A stretch of DNA of 6,553 nucleotides, from contig JAEYTA010000218.1 of NCBI GenBank assembly GCA_023434265.1, forward strand, positions 1 to 6,553. Reading direction: 5' to 3'. The notes below the pieces were generated by a model. That model made no database searches and was not told where the DNA came from. It saw only the letters and a list, made by a program, of their open reading frames with translations. The position numbers and the translations under genes were made by a program. Within the stretch, counting starts at the first letter, position 1. Each line of letters begins with the position of its first letter. Positions 1-5,016 of the stretch are shown one piece after another. This stretch comes from Pseudomonadota bacterium (GTDB lineage Bacteria > Pseudomonadota > Alphaproteobacteria > Caulobacterales > Caulobacteraceae).

Positions 1-726
1 GGGCGCCTCCCCTCGCCCGCCGCCGACGACCTGCGGCTGGAGCGCGCCGCCCTGTCGCTGGAGGCCGGCGTGGCTCGCCGCGACCCGCGCCTGCTCGATC
101 AGGCCGGCCGGGACCTGCGCGCCCTGATCGAAACCGCCTCGCCCGACCAGCGGCCGCTGACCCGCGCCCGCGCCCTGGGCCTGGCCGGCGCCGGCATGGC
201 GGCGCTGGCCGACCTTGCGACGGACGACGCCGCCGCGCTGCAGGGGCGCGCCCTGTTCGACGCCGCCGCCGACCAGTTCACCGCCGACCACAGTCCGCTC
301 GACTGGGTCGCCGTGGTCCTGGCCCGGTCGGAGGACGACTGCGCCCTGGCCGCGCTGGCGCAGGCGGAGGCCCTGGTTCGCGAGCCCGGGCTGCTGCTTG
401 GCGCCCTGGCGCGCGAACGCCGCCTGGCCGCCGAAACCGCGCTGGCCGCCGGCGCCGGCGATATCGAAGGCCTGTTCGCCCTGGAGGCCCTGATGCGCCG
501 GCGGCTGGGCCGGCCCGGGCCGGTGCAGCCCCTCGACTGGGCCGCCGACCAGATCGCCGTCGCCCGTCTGACGCTGGCCCGGTCCAGGCTCACGTCGGTC
601 GAGCCGCGGGCCGTCGGCCTGATGCTGACCGAGGCCATGGAGACCGCCCGCGAACAGGGCGCGCCCGTGCTGGTCCAGCGCGCCGCGGCCCTGCTGCCGA
701 CGGCGCCCTGGCCCGGCTACGCCTAG
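1..726 (+). CDS. C-terminal part of an unrecognised Ala/Leu-rich helical protein (5' end outside window)
   Basis: The reading frame is open from base 1 to a TAG at 724-726, giving at least 241 residues. The GTG at 70 is an internal in-frame valine codon with no clear ribosome binding site, so the true start is probably upstream of the window. The protein is rich in Ala, Leu, Arg and Asp. It consists of repeated amphipathic helices with small-residue and Leu heptad-like spacing, the look of a TPR-like or other alpha-solenoid repeat protein, but I cannot assign clear TPR consensus positions. There is no signal peptide or membrane segment in the visible part. It converges on cysQ with 48 bases between the two stop codons, and that gap holds no convincing terminator. 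Function is unknown. Codon use matches the neighbours and the opposite frames look like shadows, so coding is likely. Confidence 0.75.
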   Translation, partial: GRLPSPAADDLRLERAALSLEAGVARRDPRLLDQAGRDLRALIETASPDQRPLTRARALGLAGAGMAALADLATDDAAALQGRALFDAAADQFTADHSPLDWVAVVLARSEDDCALAALAQAEALVREPGLLLGALARERRLAAETALAAGAGDIEGLFALEALMRRRLGRPGPVQPLDWAADQIAVARLTLARSRLTSVEPRAVGLMLTEAMETAREQGAPVLVQRAAALLPTAPWPGYA

Positions 727-774
727 ACCGAAACCGGCCTTGTTGGACGCGATTCCACCTCGGCCGATCAGGCT

Positions 775-1560
775 CTAGCCGCCCAGGGCCACGAAGCCGC
801 CGTTCAGCCAGCCCGGCTTGCCGTAGCGCAGCGGCTGGCCGTCCTCGCCCATGACCCGGCCGCCGGCCGCCTCCAGCACGGCTTGCCCCGCCGCCGTGTC
901 CCACTCCGAGGTCGGACCGGTGCGCGGGTAGGCGTCGAAACGGCCCTCGGCGATGAGGCAGAATTTCAGCGACGAGTCCGTGCCCTGCCAGCTGGCGCAG
1001 CCGTGCCGGGTGGCCAGCCGCGCCGCCTCGTCGTCGCTCATGCTGTGGCTGAGCAGGGCCACCGGCTCGGCCGGCCGTTCGCGCACGCGGATCGCCTGCC
1101 ACGGCTCGCCGAAGCGGCGGCGGAAGGCCCCGCCCGCCGCCGGACCGGTGCGCCAGGTCGTCTGCGTCGCCGGCGCCACCACCGCCCCGGCGACCGGCGC
1201 GTCGCCCCGGATCAGGGCGATGTTGACGGTGAAGCTCTCGCGCCCCTGGACGAAGCCGCGGGTCCCGTCCAGCGGATCGACCAGCCAGAACCACTCGCCG
1301 GGATGGTCCGGCGGCCCGTGCTCGGCCGTCGCCTCCTCCGCCACGGCCGGCACGTCGGGCCAGCGTTCGGCCAGCCGGGCGAGGATAAGGGCCTCGGCCT
1401 GCTGGTCCGCGAGGGTGACCGGACTGTCGTCGGCCTTGGTCGTCGCCGTCACGCCCGTGCGCCAGTAGGGCAGGATGACGTGGGCGGCCTCTTCGGCGAT
1501 GTCGGCCAGCGCCTCGGCGAGGGCGCCGGAGGCGAGGTCTTCGGGCGATCGGTTACGCAT
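775..1560 (-). CDS. cysQ: 3'(2'),5'-bisphosphate nucleotidase CysQ
   Basis: 261 residues of the inositol-monophosphatase superfamily. CysQ removes a phosphate from 3'-phosphoadenosine 5'-phosphate (PAP), the by-product of sulfate assimilation and sulfation, giving AMP; the enzyme needs Mg2+. The metal-site motifs are visible: the acidic pair E75-E76, the DPLDGT box at 95-100, and W220-D221 in EWDTAAGQAVLEAAGG. The stretch SSLKFCLIAEGRFDAYPR at about 196-213, followed by GPTSEWDTAAG and a C-terminal GKPGWLNGGFVA, is the CysQ pattern rather than that of SuhB or HisN. The length is usual for the family. The ATG at 1560 is chosen because homologues begin about 15 residues before the conserved LADIAEEAAHVIL helix. 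The frame stays open further upstream, but that stretch has no family likeness. No good Shine-Dalgarno is seen. It is divergent from chpT across 90 bases. A HisN-like phosphatase is the less likely alternative. Confidence 0.93.
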   Translation of the reverse strand: MRNRSPEDLASGALAEALADIAEEAAHVILPYWRTGVTATTKADDSPVTLADQQAEALILARLAERWPDVPAVAEEATAEHGPPDHPGEWFWLVDPLDGTRGFVQGRESFTVNIALIRGDAPVAGAVVAPATQTTWRTGPAAGGAFRRRFGEPWQAIRVRERPAEPVALLSHSMSDDEAARLATRHGCASWQGTDSSLKFCLIAEGRFDAYPRTGPTSEWDTAAGQAVLEAAGGRVMGEDGQPLRYGKPGWLNGGFVALGG

Positions 1561-1650
1561 GGCCGCTGCGATAGAACATCCGGGCGGTTTGAAGAACCGG
1601 CAAATCAGGGCAGCGTCCGCGACGTTCCGTCCCGTGACCGCGAAGACCCG

Positions 1651-2307
1651 ATGACCGACGCCGCCTCCGCCCCCGCCCTGCCCGACGGCCAGGCCCTCGC
1701 CGCCCTGATCGCCGGCAAGCTGTGCCACGACTTCATCAGCCCGGCCGGGGCGATCGGCTCGGGGCTGGACCTGCTCAAGGATCCGTCGGCCCAGGACATG
1801 CGCGACGACGCCATGGGGCTGATCGAGGCCAGCTCCCGCAAGATGGTCGCCTTGGTCGCCTTCGCCCGCGTCGCCTTCGGGGCCTCGACCTCGGCCGAGC
1901 GCTTCTCGGGGAGCGAGCTCGGCGCGCTGGTCGCCGGGCTGACCGAGGGCGGCCGCGCGGCGCTGGACTGGCGCATCGGCGACGACGGCTTCTCGCGCGC
2001 CGAGGCCCGGGCCCTGGTCAATCTGGCGTATCTGGCCATGGCCGCCCTGCCCTCCGGCGGCGCCGCCGTGATCACCGCCCGGCGGGGCGCTGACGGACTC
2101 GTGATCGAAGGCGTGGCCGAGGGCGCGCGGGCGCGTCTCAAGCCCGAGGCCGCCGCCGGTCTCGCCGGCCGTCCGCTGGCGGAAGGCCTTCCGGGCCAAT
2201 GGATCCAGCCCTACTGGCTGTGGCTGACCGTCCACGACGCGGGGGGAACGCTCGACGTCCACGCCGACGAGGGCCGCGTCGCCCTTGTCGCGCGCATGCC
2301 TAACTGA
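1651..2307 (+). CDS. chpT: Histidine phosphotransferase ChpT (cell-cycle phosphorelay)
   Basis: 218 residues, the usual length. In Caulobacter, ChpT is a dimeric cytoplasmic phosphotransferase that passes phosphate from the hybrid kinase CckA to the regulators CtrA and CpdR. The first half is the two-helix DHp-like domain: the phospho-accepting His is H26 in KLCHDFISPAGAI, followed by SGLDLL and DPSAQDMRDDAMGLI, which closely match what I recall of Caulobacter ChpT. VAFGAS marks the end of helix 2. The second half (about 85-218) resembles a degenerate kinase ATPase domain without nucleotide-binding N and G boxes. It carries ALPSGG, RARLKPE, PLAEGLPGQWIQPYWL and a final GGTLDV segment, as expected for ChpT. 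The ATG at 1651 fits the family N terminus; no clear Shine-Dalgarno precedes it. A response regulator and a cheR-like gene follow on the same strand. Confidence 0.95.
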   Translation: MTDAASAPALPDGQALAALIAGKLCHDFISPAGAIGSGLDLLKDPSAQDMRDDAMGLIEASSRKMVALVAFARVAFGASTSAERFSGSELGALVAGLTEGGRAALDWRIGDDGFSRAEARALVNLAYLAMAALPSGGAAVITARRGADGLVIEGVAEGARARLKPEAAAGLAGRPLAEGLPGQWIQPYWLWLTVHDAGGTLDVHADEGRVALVARMPN

Positions 2308-2323
2308 GGCTTAAGACCGCTTC

Positions 2324-2340
2324 CCAAGGACTCGTTAACC
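2324..2340 (+). promoter_or_regulatory. Candidate CtrA-binding half-site upstream of the response regulator
   Basis: TTAACC at 2335-2340 matches the right half of the CtrA site TTAA-N7-TTAAC. Seven bases upstream lies CCAA (2324-2327), a poor left half. A second TTAA lies at 2311-2314, but its spacing is wrong for one full site. These are the only two TTAA words I found in this very GC-rich window, and both fall in the 90-base gap between chpT and the response regulator. Binding is inferred from the sequence only. Confidence 0.35.
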
Positions 2341-2397
2341 GGCGCGCGGCGATCATGAGGCGGCGCGCGGACCGGGCGTGCCGCGTGCGCCTCGCTT

Positions 2398-2781
2398 GTG
2401 GAAAATCCAGTGACCCCAAGGACCTGTCTGATCGTCGACGACAGCCGGATCATCCGGAAGGTCGCCCGGCGCATCGTCGAAGACCTGAAGTTCGAGGTCG
2501 ACGAGGCCGCCGACGGCTCCGAGGCCCTGACCTTCTGCGCCGGCGTCATGCCCGATGTGGTCCTGCTCGACTGGTCGATGCCGGTGATGGACGGTCTGAC
2601 CTTCCTCCGCCGCCTGCGCGCCCTGCCCGGCGGCGATCGCCCCAAGGTGCTGTTCTGCACCATCGAGACCCGCGCCGAACGCATCGCCGAAGCCCTGTCG
2701 GCCGGCGCCGACGACTATGTGATGAAGCCTTTCGACGGCGAGATCCTGAGCTCCAAGCTGGCCGAGGTGGGGGCCGTCTGA
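2398..2781 (+). CDS. Single-domain CheY-like response regulator
   Basis: 127 residues, a lone receiver domain with no output domain. All key receiver residues are present: the acidic pocket D14-D15 in LIVDDSR, the phospho-acceptor D58 in VLLDWSMPVMDG, the switch Thr T88, the aromatic Y107, and K110 in the MKPF motif. It therefore looks competent for phosphorylation. Such proteins act by binding a partner (flagellar switch, kinase or enzyme) or by shuttling phosphate. The start is uncertain: GTG at 2398 has no Shine-Dalgarno, while GTG at 2410 (removing four residues) has a weak GGA about eight bases upstream and places the start nearer the TCLIVDDSR strand. It lies 90 bases after chpT and 4 bases before the cheR-like gene, so the two downstream genes are almost certainly cotranscribed. 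ChpT or an orphan kinase could phosphorylate it, but the sequence does not show which. Confidence 0.93.
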   Translation: MENPVTPRTCLIVDDSRIIRKVARRIVEDLKFEVDEAADGSEALTFCAGVMPDVVLLDWSMPVMDGLTFLRRLRALPGGDRPKVLFCTIETRAERIAEALSAGADDYVMKPFDGEILSSKLAEVGAV

Positions 2782-2785
2782 CGCC

Positions 2786-3601
2786 ATGTCGCCCGACGAT
2801 TTCGATCGCCTGCAATCGCTGATGGCCACCCGCGCGGGCTACCGGCTGACGCGCGACCGGATGAAGCTGGCCGAACACCGGCTCGGGCCGGTCGCCCGCC
2901 GCGAGGGCTTCGACACCGTCGACGCCATGCTCGCCGCCCTGTGGGCCAAGCCGGTGGCCAGTCTCGGGTGGGCGGTGATCGAGGCCCTGCTCAATCCCGA
3001 GACCTGGTTCCGCCGCGACCGGCCGACCTTCGAGACCCTCGCCAACGAGTTGCTCCCCGCCCTTGTCCGCGCCCGCGAAGGCCAGCCGATCCGCGTCTGG
3101 TCCGCCGGCTGCTCGACCGGGCAGGAGGCGTGGTCGATCGGCATGGCCGCGCTCGACATCGGCGCCCCGGTGGAGATCGTCGCCACCGATCTGTCCCAGC
3201 GGGCGCTGGAGAAGGCCCGCACCGGCGCCTACACGGGCTTCGAGATCCAGCGCGGTCTCCGCGCCGAGACCATGCTGCGCTGGTTCGACCAGGCCGAGGA
3301 CGCCTGGATCGCGCGCGCCGAGCTGCGCGCCACGACGCATTTCGCCCGCGCCAACCTGCTGACTCCGCCCACCGACGAGGTTCGCTTCGATCTGATCTTC
3401 TGCCGCCACGTCCTCGACGACATGACGCCCGAGGTCCGGGGTCAGGTGCTCGACCAGTTGGAGCGCCGCCTCGTCGACGACGGCTGCCTGTTCCTCGGGG
3501 CCGAGGAGCGGATCGCAGCCGACAGTCTCGCCTTCCGCGCCGTCGCCGGCCGGGCCGGCCTGTTCGTCAAGTCGCCCGCCGCCCTCAAGCGCGCCGCCTG
3601 A
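2786..3601 (+). CDS. CheR-family protein-glutamate O-methyltransferase (divergent)
   Basis: 271 residues, close to the usual CheR length. CheR uses S-adenosylmethionine to methylate glutamates of chemoreceptors. The small helical N-terminal domain spans about 1-65. NPETWFRRDRPTFETL (70-85) corresponds to the conserved N-x-T-x-FFR region. The SAM-binding loop VWSAGCSTGQEAWSIGM lies at 104-120, and the acidic ATDLS strand end at 133-137. GAYTGFEIQRGL (147-158) begins the inserted beta subdomain, and FARANL (186-191) precedes the strand FDLIFCRHVL (201-210). Two places differ from the common form: GQEAWS replaces GEEPYS, and CRHVLDDM replaces CRNVLIYF, where the Asn normally touches the cofactor. 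It overlaps nothing and starts 4 bases after the response-regulator stop, consistent with translational coupling. No cheA, cheB or cheW lies in view. It could be a CheR paralogue with an unusual target. Confidence 0.88.
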   Translation: MSPDDFDRLQSLMATRAGYRLTRDRMKLAEHRLGPVARREGFDTVDAMLAALWAKPVASLGWAVIEALLNPETWFRRDRPTFETLANELLPALVRAREGQPIRVWSAGCSTGQEAWSIGMAALDIGAPVEIVATDLSQRALEKARTGAYTGFEIQRGLRAETMLRWFDQAEDAWIARAELRATTHFARANLLTPPTDEVRFDLIFCRHVLDDMTPEVRGQVLDQLERRLVDDGCLFLGAEERIAADSLAFRAVAGRAGLFVKSPAALKRAA

Positions 3602-3625
3602 CGGGACTGTCAGCTTTCCGACAGA

Positions 3626-3650
3626 GGAACGACTTCGCGCGACGGTAGTT
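3626..3650 (+). promoter_or_regulatory. Candidate EcfG (general stress) promoter, near-leaderless
   Basis: GGAAC (3626-3630), a 16-base spacer, then AGTT (3647-3650). The alphaproteobacterial EcfG/SigT consensus is GGAAC-N16/17-CGTT, so one -10 base differs. The ATG of the 72-residue protein is at 3662, so the transcript would have a leader of only about 5 bases, which fits the lack of a Shine-Dalgarno there. The short words could occur by chance. Confidence 0.35.
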
Positions 3651-3661
3651 TTCCGGCTCCC

Positions 3662-3880
3662 ATGAGCCAGACCTCCGATCCCTACTACTGCATCGTCGTC
3701 CTGCCGCACGAGCCGGTGGCCGACCTGTGCGTCCTCTCCGCCCGCGACGACGCGAGCGCTTTGCGGGCCGCGGCGGACGTCGCCCGCGCCTGGCCGGCCG
3801 GGGCGAGGGTGGAGGTCTACCAGGGCGAGCGCCGCGTCGGCGTGCACGAGGCCGCCGAAGCCCTGCCCCGGGCCGCCTGA
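3662..3880 (+). CDS. Small conserved-looking protein of unknown function (72 aa)
   Basis: A 72-residue protein beginning MSQTSDPYYCIVVLP and ending in GERRVGVHEAAEALPRAA. The pattern is a beta strand (YYCIVVLP), an Asp/Ala-rich helix (DDASALRAAADVARAW), then a second strand ARVEVYQGERRV. This resembles a common type of small alphaproteobacterial protein in which a helix of the form DDAAALRAA precedes VEVWQGxRRV; that likeness is from memory and no function is known for them. There is no signal peptide or membrane segment. The start at 3662 has no Shine-Dalgarno but a stress-type promoter may lie immediately upstream. It is 60 bases after the cheR-like gene and could also be read through from it. 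Its stop lies 2 bases from the stop of the convergent GFA gene. The opposite frames offer nothing better. Confidence 0.7.
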   Translation: MSQTSDPYYCIVVLPHEPVADLCVLSARDDASALRAAADVARAWPAGARVEVYQGERRVGVHEAAEALPRAA

Positions 3881-3882
3881 TC

Positions 3883-4272
3883 TCAGCCCGCGTGCTGCGG
3901 CAGCCCGTCGGCGATGTCGTAATAGTCGCCCCTGTCGGCGGTGAAGATGTGCGTCTTCAGCCGCGTCCCGGTGGGGGCGTCGAAGGCGCCCATGGCCACG
4001 GCGATCCAGTCGCGCGCCGGCGGATCCCAGAACAGCGACGAGCCGCACTGCGTGCAGAAGCCGCGCCGCACCTTCTCCGACGAGGCGTACCACGCCAACG
4101 CCGCCTCGCCCCGCACCGTCAGCGCGGACCGCGGCACGTCCGTCGAAGCGAAGACGTGGCCCGACCAGCGCCGGCACATCCGGCAGTGGCAGGCGTCCGG
4201 CGGCGGCAGGGCGCCGGCGACCTCGAAGCCGACCGCGCCGCACAGGCACGATCCGGTGTGAACCTCGCTCAT
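3883..4272 (-). CDS. GFA / CENP-V family zinc-binding protein
   Basis: 129 residues with the full cysteine pattern of the GFA (glutathione-dependent formaldehyde-activating) fold: C9 and C11 in SCLCGAVGFEV, C28, C30 and C33 in CHCRMCRRWSG, and C73 and C76 in CTQCGSSLFW. These cysteines bind two zinc ions in the family. Founding members were linked to the formaldehyde-glutathione adduct, but most homologues, including proteins of this short form, have no proven reaction, so the enzyme name should not be taken literally. The C-terminal KTHIFTADRGDYYDIADGLPQ segment is also typical. It is probably cytoplasmic, with no signal peptide. The ATG at 4272 is supported by GGGAGG six bases upstream. It lies downstream of the four-helix-bundle gene on the same strand, but a strong terminator separates them. 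The promoter must lie within about 4273-4340, where I see no clear consensus. Confidence 0.9.
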   Translation of the reverse strand: MSEVHTGSCLCGAVGFEVAGALPPPDACHCRMCRRWSGHVFASTDVPRSALTVRGEAALAWYASSEKVRRGFCTQCGSSLFWDPPARDWIAVAMGAFDAPTGTRLKTHIFTADRGDYYDIADGLPQHAG

Positions 4273-4278
4273 CGCCGG

Positions 4279-4284
4279 CCTCCC
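4279..4284 (-). promoter_or_regulatory. Ribosome binding site of the GFA-family gene
   Basis: On the minus strand GGGAGG lies six bases before the ATG at 4272, a near-ideal Shine-Dalgarno that fixes this start. Confidence 0.75.
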
Positions 4285-4340
4285 TCGCCTGTCGACCGGT
4301 CAGCTTTCCCTCCCGCCGCGGCCGACCGCAAGCGGGGGCG

Positions 4341-4369
4341 AAAAAGGGCCCCTCCGCGAGGAGGGGCCC
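4341..4369 (-). terminator. Rho-independent terminator after the four-helix-bundle gene
   Basis: A perfect 10-base-pair stem (4346-4355 with 4360-4369, GGGCCCCTCC against GGAGGGGCCC) closes a 4-base loop. On the minus strand it is followed by five T residues (A run 4341-4345 on the plus strand). It begins 27 bases after the stop of the minus-strand gene at 4397, so it acts on that transcript and insulates the GFA gene downstream. There is no T run on the plus-strand side. Confidence 0.9.
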
Positions 4370-4396
4370 GTTCCGACGCGCAGGCGTCGCGGTTCG

Positions 4397-4849
4397 TCAG
4401 TGCATGCGGTGCTTCAGCTGGCTGATGGTGTCGTGGTCCGACTTGATCGAGGCGTATTCGGTCATGACCAGCTGGCGCGCCGGCTCGGGCAGGTCGGCGT
4501 CCCGCGTCGCGGCCTCGAACTTGGCCTTGATCACGTCCTCGCCGCGCTCGACCTCGTCGATCACGCCCTTGTCGTCGCGGCCCATCAGGTCGCCGCGCAT
4601 CTCGGCGAACTTGTTGTGAACCCGGCCCAGCAGCGACTGGTCGTCCTCGGGCTCGCCGCCGAAGCTGCGGACCTCCTGCTGCAGGCGGCGCGACAGCTCC
4701 TCGCGTTGGCCGGCGCGCTCGGTGAACATGGCATTGAACTCGGGATTGTCGGCCCCTTCGGCGGCCTTGCGGTAGCCATGGGCGCTGTCCAGCGTCGTCT
4801 CGATCAGGCTGTTCAGGACGTGGACGGCGCGGTCGTTGGGAGTGTGCAT
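4397..4849 (-). CDS. PA2169/DUF2383-type four-helix-bundle protein
   Basis: 150 residues, almost all helical, with the DUF2383 (PA2169-like, ferritin-like fold) pattern. Helix 1 is AVHVLNSLIETTLDSAHGYRKAAEGA (about 8-33), helix 2 holds FNAMFTERAGQREELSRRLQQEV (about 38-60), FGGEPEDDQSLLGRVHNKFAEMR follows, then the ERGEDVIKAKFEAA helix (101-114) and a last helix ending with HDTISQLKHRMH. Acidic and Tyr/His residues on the inner helix faces (E17, Y26, E44, E50, E101, E104, H139) could bind metal, but this is not proven. The role is unknown; relatives often appear in stress or stationary-phase gene sets. The frame is open far upstream, but ATG 4849 is chosen because GGAG (4857-4860) lies seven bases away and family proteins begin just before helix 1. 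An EcfG-like promoter lies upstream and a strong terminator downstream, so it is probably monocistronic. Confidence 0.87.
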   Translation of the reverse strand: MHTPNDRAVHVLNSLIETTLDSAHGYRKAAEGADNPEFNAMFTERAGQREELSRRLQQEVRSFGGEPEDDQSLLGRVHNKFAEMRGDLMGRDDKGVIDEVERGEDVIKAKFEAATRDADLPEPARQLVMTEYASIKSDHDTISQLKHRMH

Positions 4850-4856
4850 CGGCGAT

Positions 4857-4860
4857 CTCC
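4857..4860 (-). promoter_or_regulatory. Ribosome binding site of the four-helix-bundle gene
   Basis: On the minus strand GGAG lies seven bases before ATG 4849. The frame stays open for another 240 bases upstream, so this site decides the start. Confidence 0.65.
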
Positions 4861-4884
4861 GTTGCGAGTTGGGGAGGCAGAAGC

Positions 4885-4909
4885 AATGGCCGGCGCGTCC
4901 CGGCGTTCC
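4885..4909 (-). promoter_or_regulatory. Candidate EcfG (general stress) promoter of the four-helix-bundle gene
   Basis: On the minus strand GGAAC (4905-4909), a 16-base spacer, then CATT (4885-4888). The EcfG/SigT consensus is GGAAC-N16/17-CGTT, one base different. Transcription would start near 4878, giving a leader of about 30 bases with the GGAG ribosome binding site inside it. The position and the protein family fit stress control; the match alone is short. Confidence 0.4.
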
Positions 4910-4961
4910 CGCCTGCGACCTCACGTTCGCGCGGGCCGCGACCGCCCGTGACGGCCGGGGC

Positions 4962-4988
4962 GTGACGGTGGCCGCATCTGCCGCTAGC
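4962..4988 (+). promoter_or_regulatory. Possible housekeeping promoter of the peptidase gene
   Basis: GTGACGG (4962-4968), 14 bases, then GCTAGC (4983-4988). This resembles the Caulobacter housekeeping promoter TTGACGS-N10-14-GCTANAWC at the -35 and the first four -10 bases, but not the rest of the -10. Transcription would start around 4995, leaving about 20 bases that include the ribosome binding site. The word CGTGACGG also occurs 14 bases earlier (4947-4954). Weak evidence. Confidence 0.25.
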
Positions 4989-5002
4989 GTGGCCGCCTCA
5001 CC

Positions 5003-5010
5003 GGGGAGGG
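5003..5010 (+). promoter_or_regulatory. Ribosome binding site of the M28 peptidase gene
   Basis: GGGGAGGG ends six bases before ATG 5017. It supports this start, which also places a hydrophobic signal-anchor at the very N terminus. Confidence 0.8.
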
Positions 5011-5016
5011 TGTCCG

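Noticed and set aside
727..774. Possible terminator between the first gene and cysQ
   Set aside because: Only a 4-base-pair stem (TGGA/TCCA) with no T run could be drawn.
883..1650. Upstream extension of the chpT frame by about 256 codons
   Set aside because: This stretch is antisense to cysQ, has no family likeness, and ChpT proteins begin near the ATG at 1651.
1561..2262. Upstream extension of the cysQ frame across chpT
   Set aside because: The extra residues are antisense to chpT and low complexity; CysQ similarity begins just after the ATG at 1560.
3607..3624. CTGTC/GACAG hairpin after the cheR-like gene as a terminator
   Set aside because: The stem is only five pairs, the loop is eight bases and no T run follows; it does not look able to stop transcription.
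2546..4249. Long minus-strand open frame (567 codons) opposite the response regulator, cheR-like and small genes
   Set aside because: It lies antisense to genes with clear family motifs, has a low-complexity Arg/Gly/Ala-rich translation and overlaps the real GFA gene in another frame. Long shadow frames are expected at this GC content.
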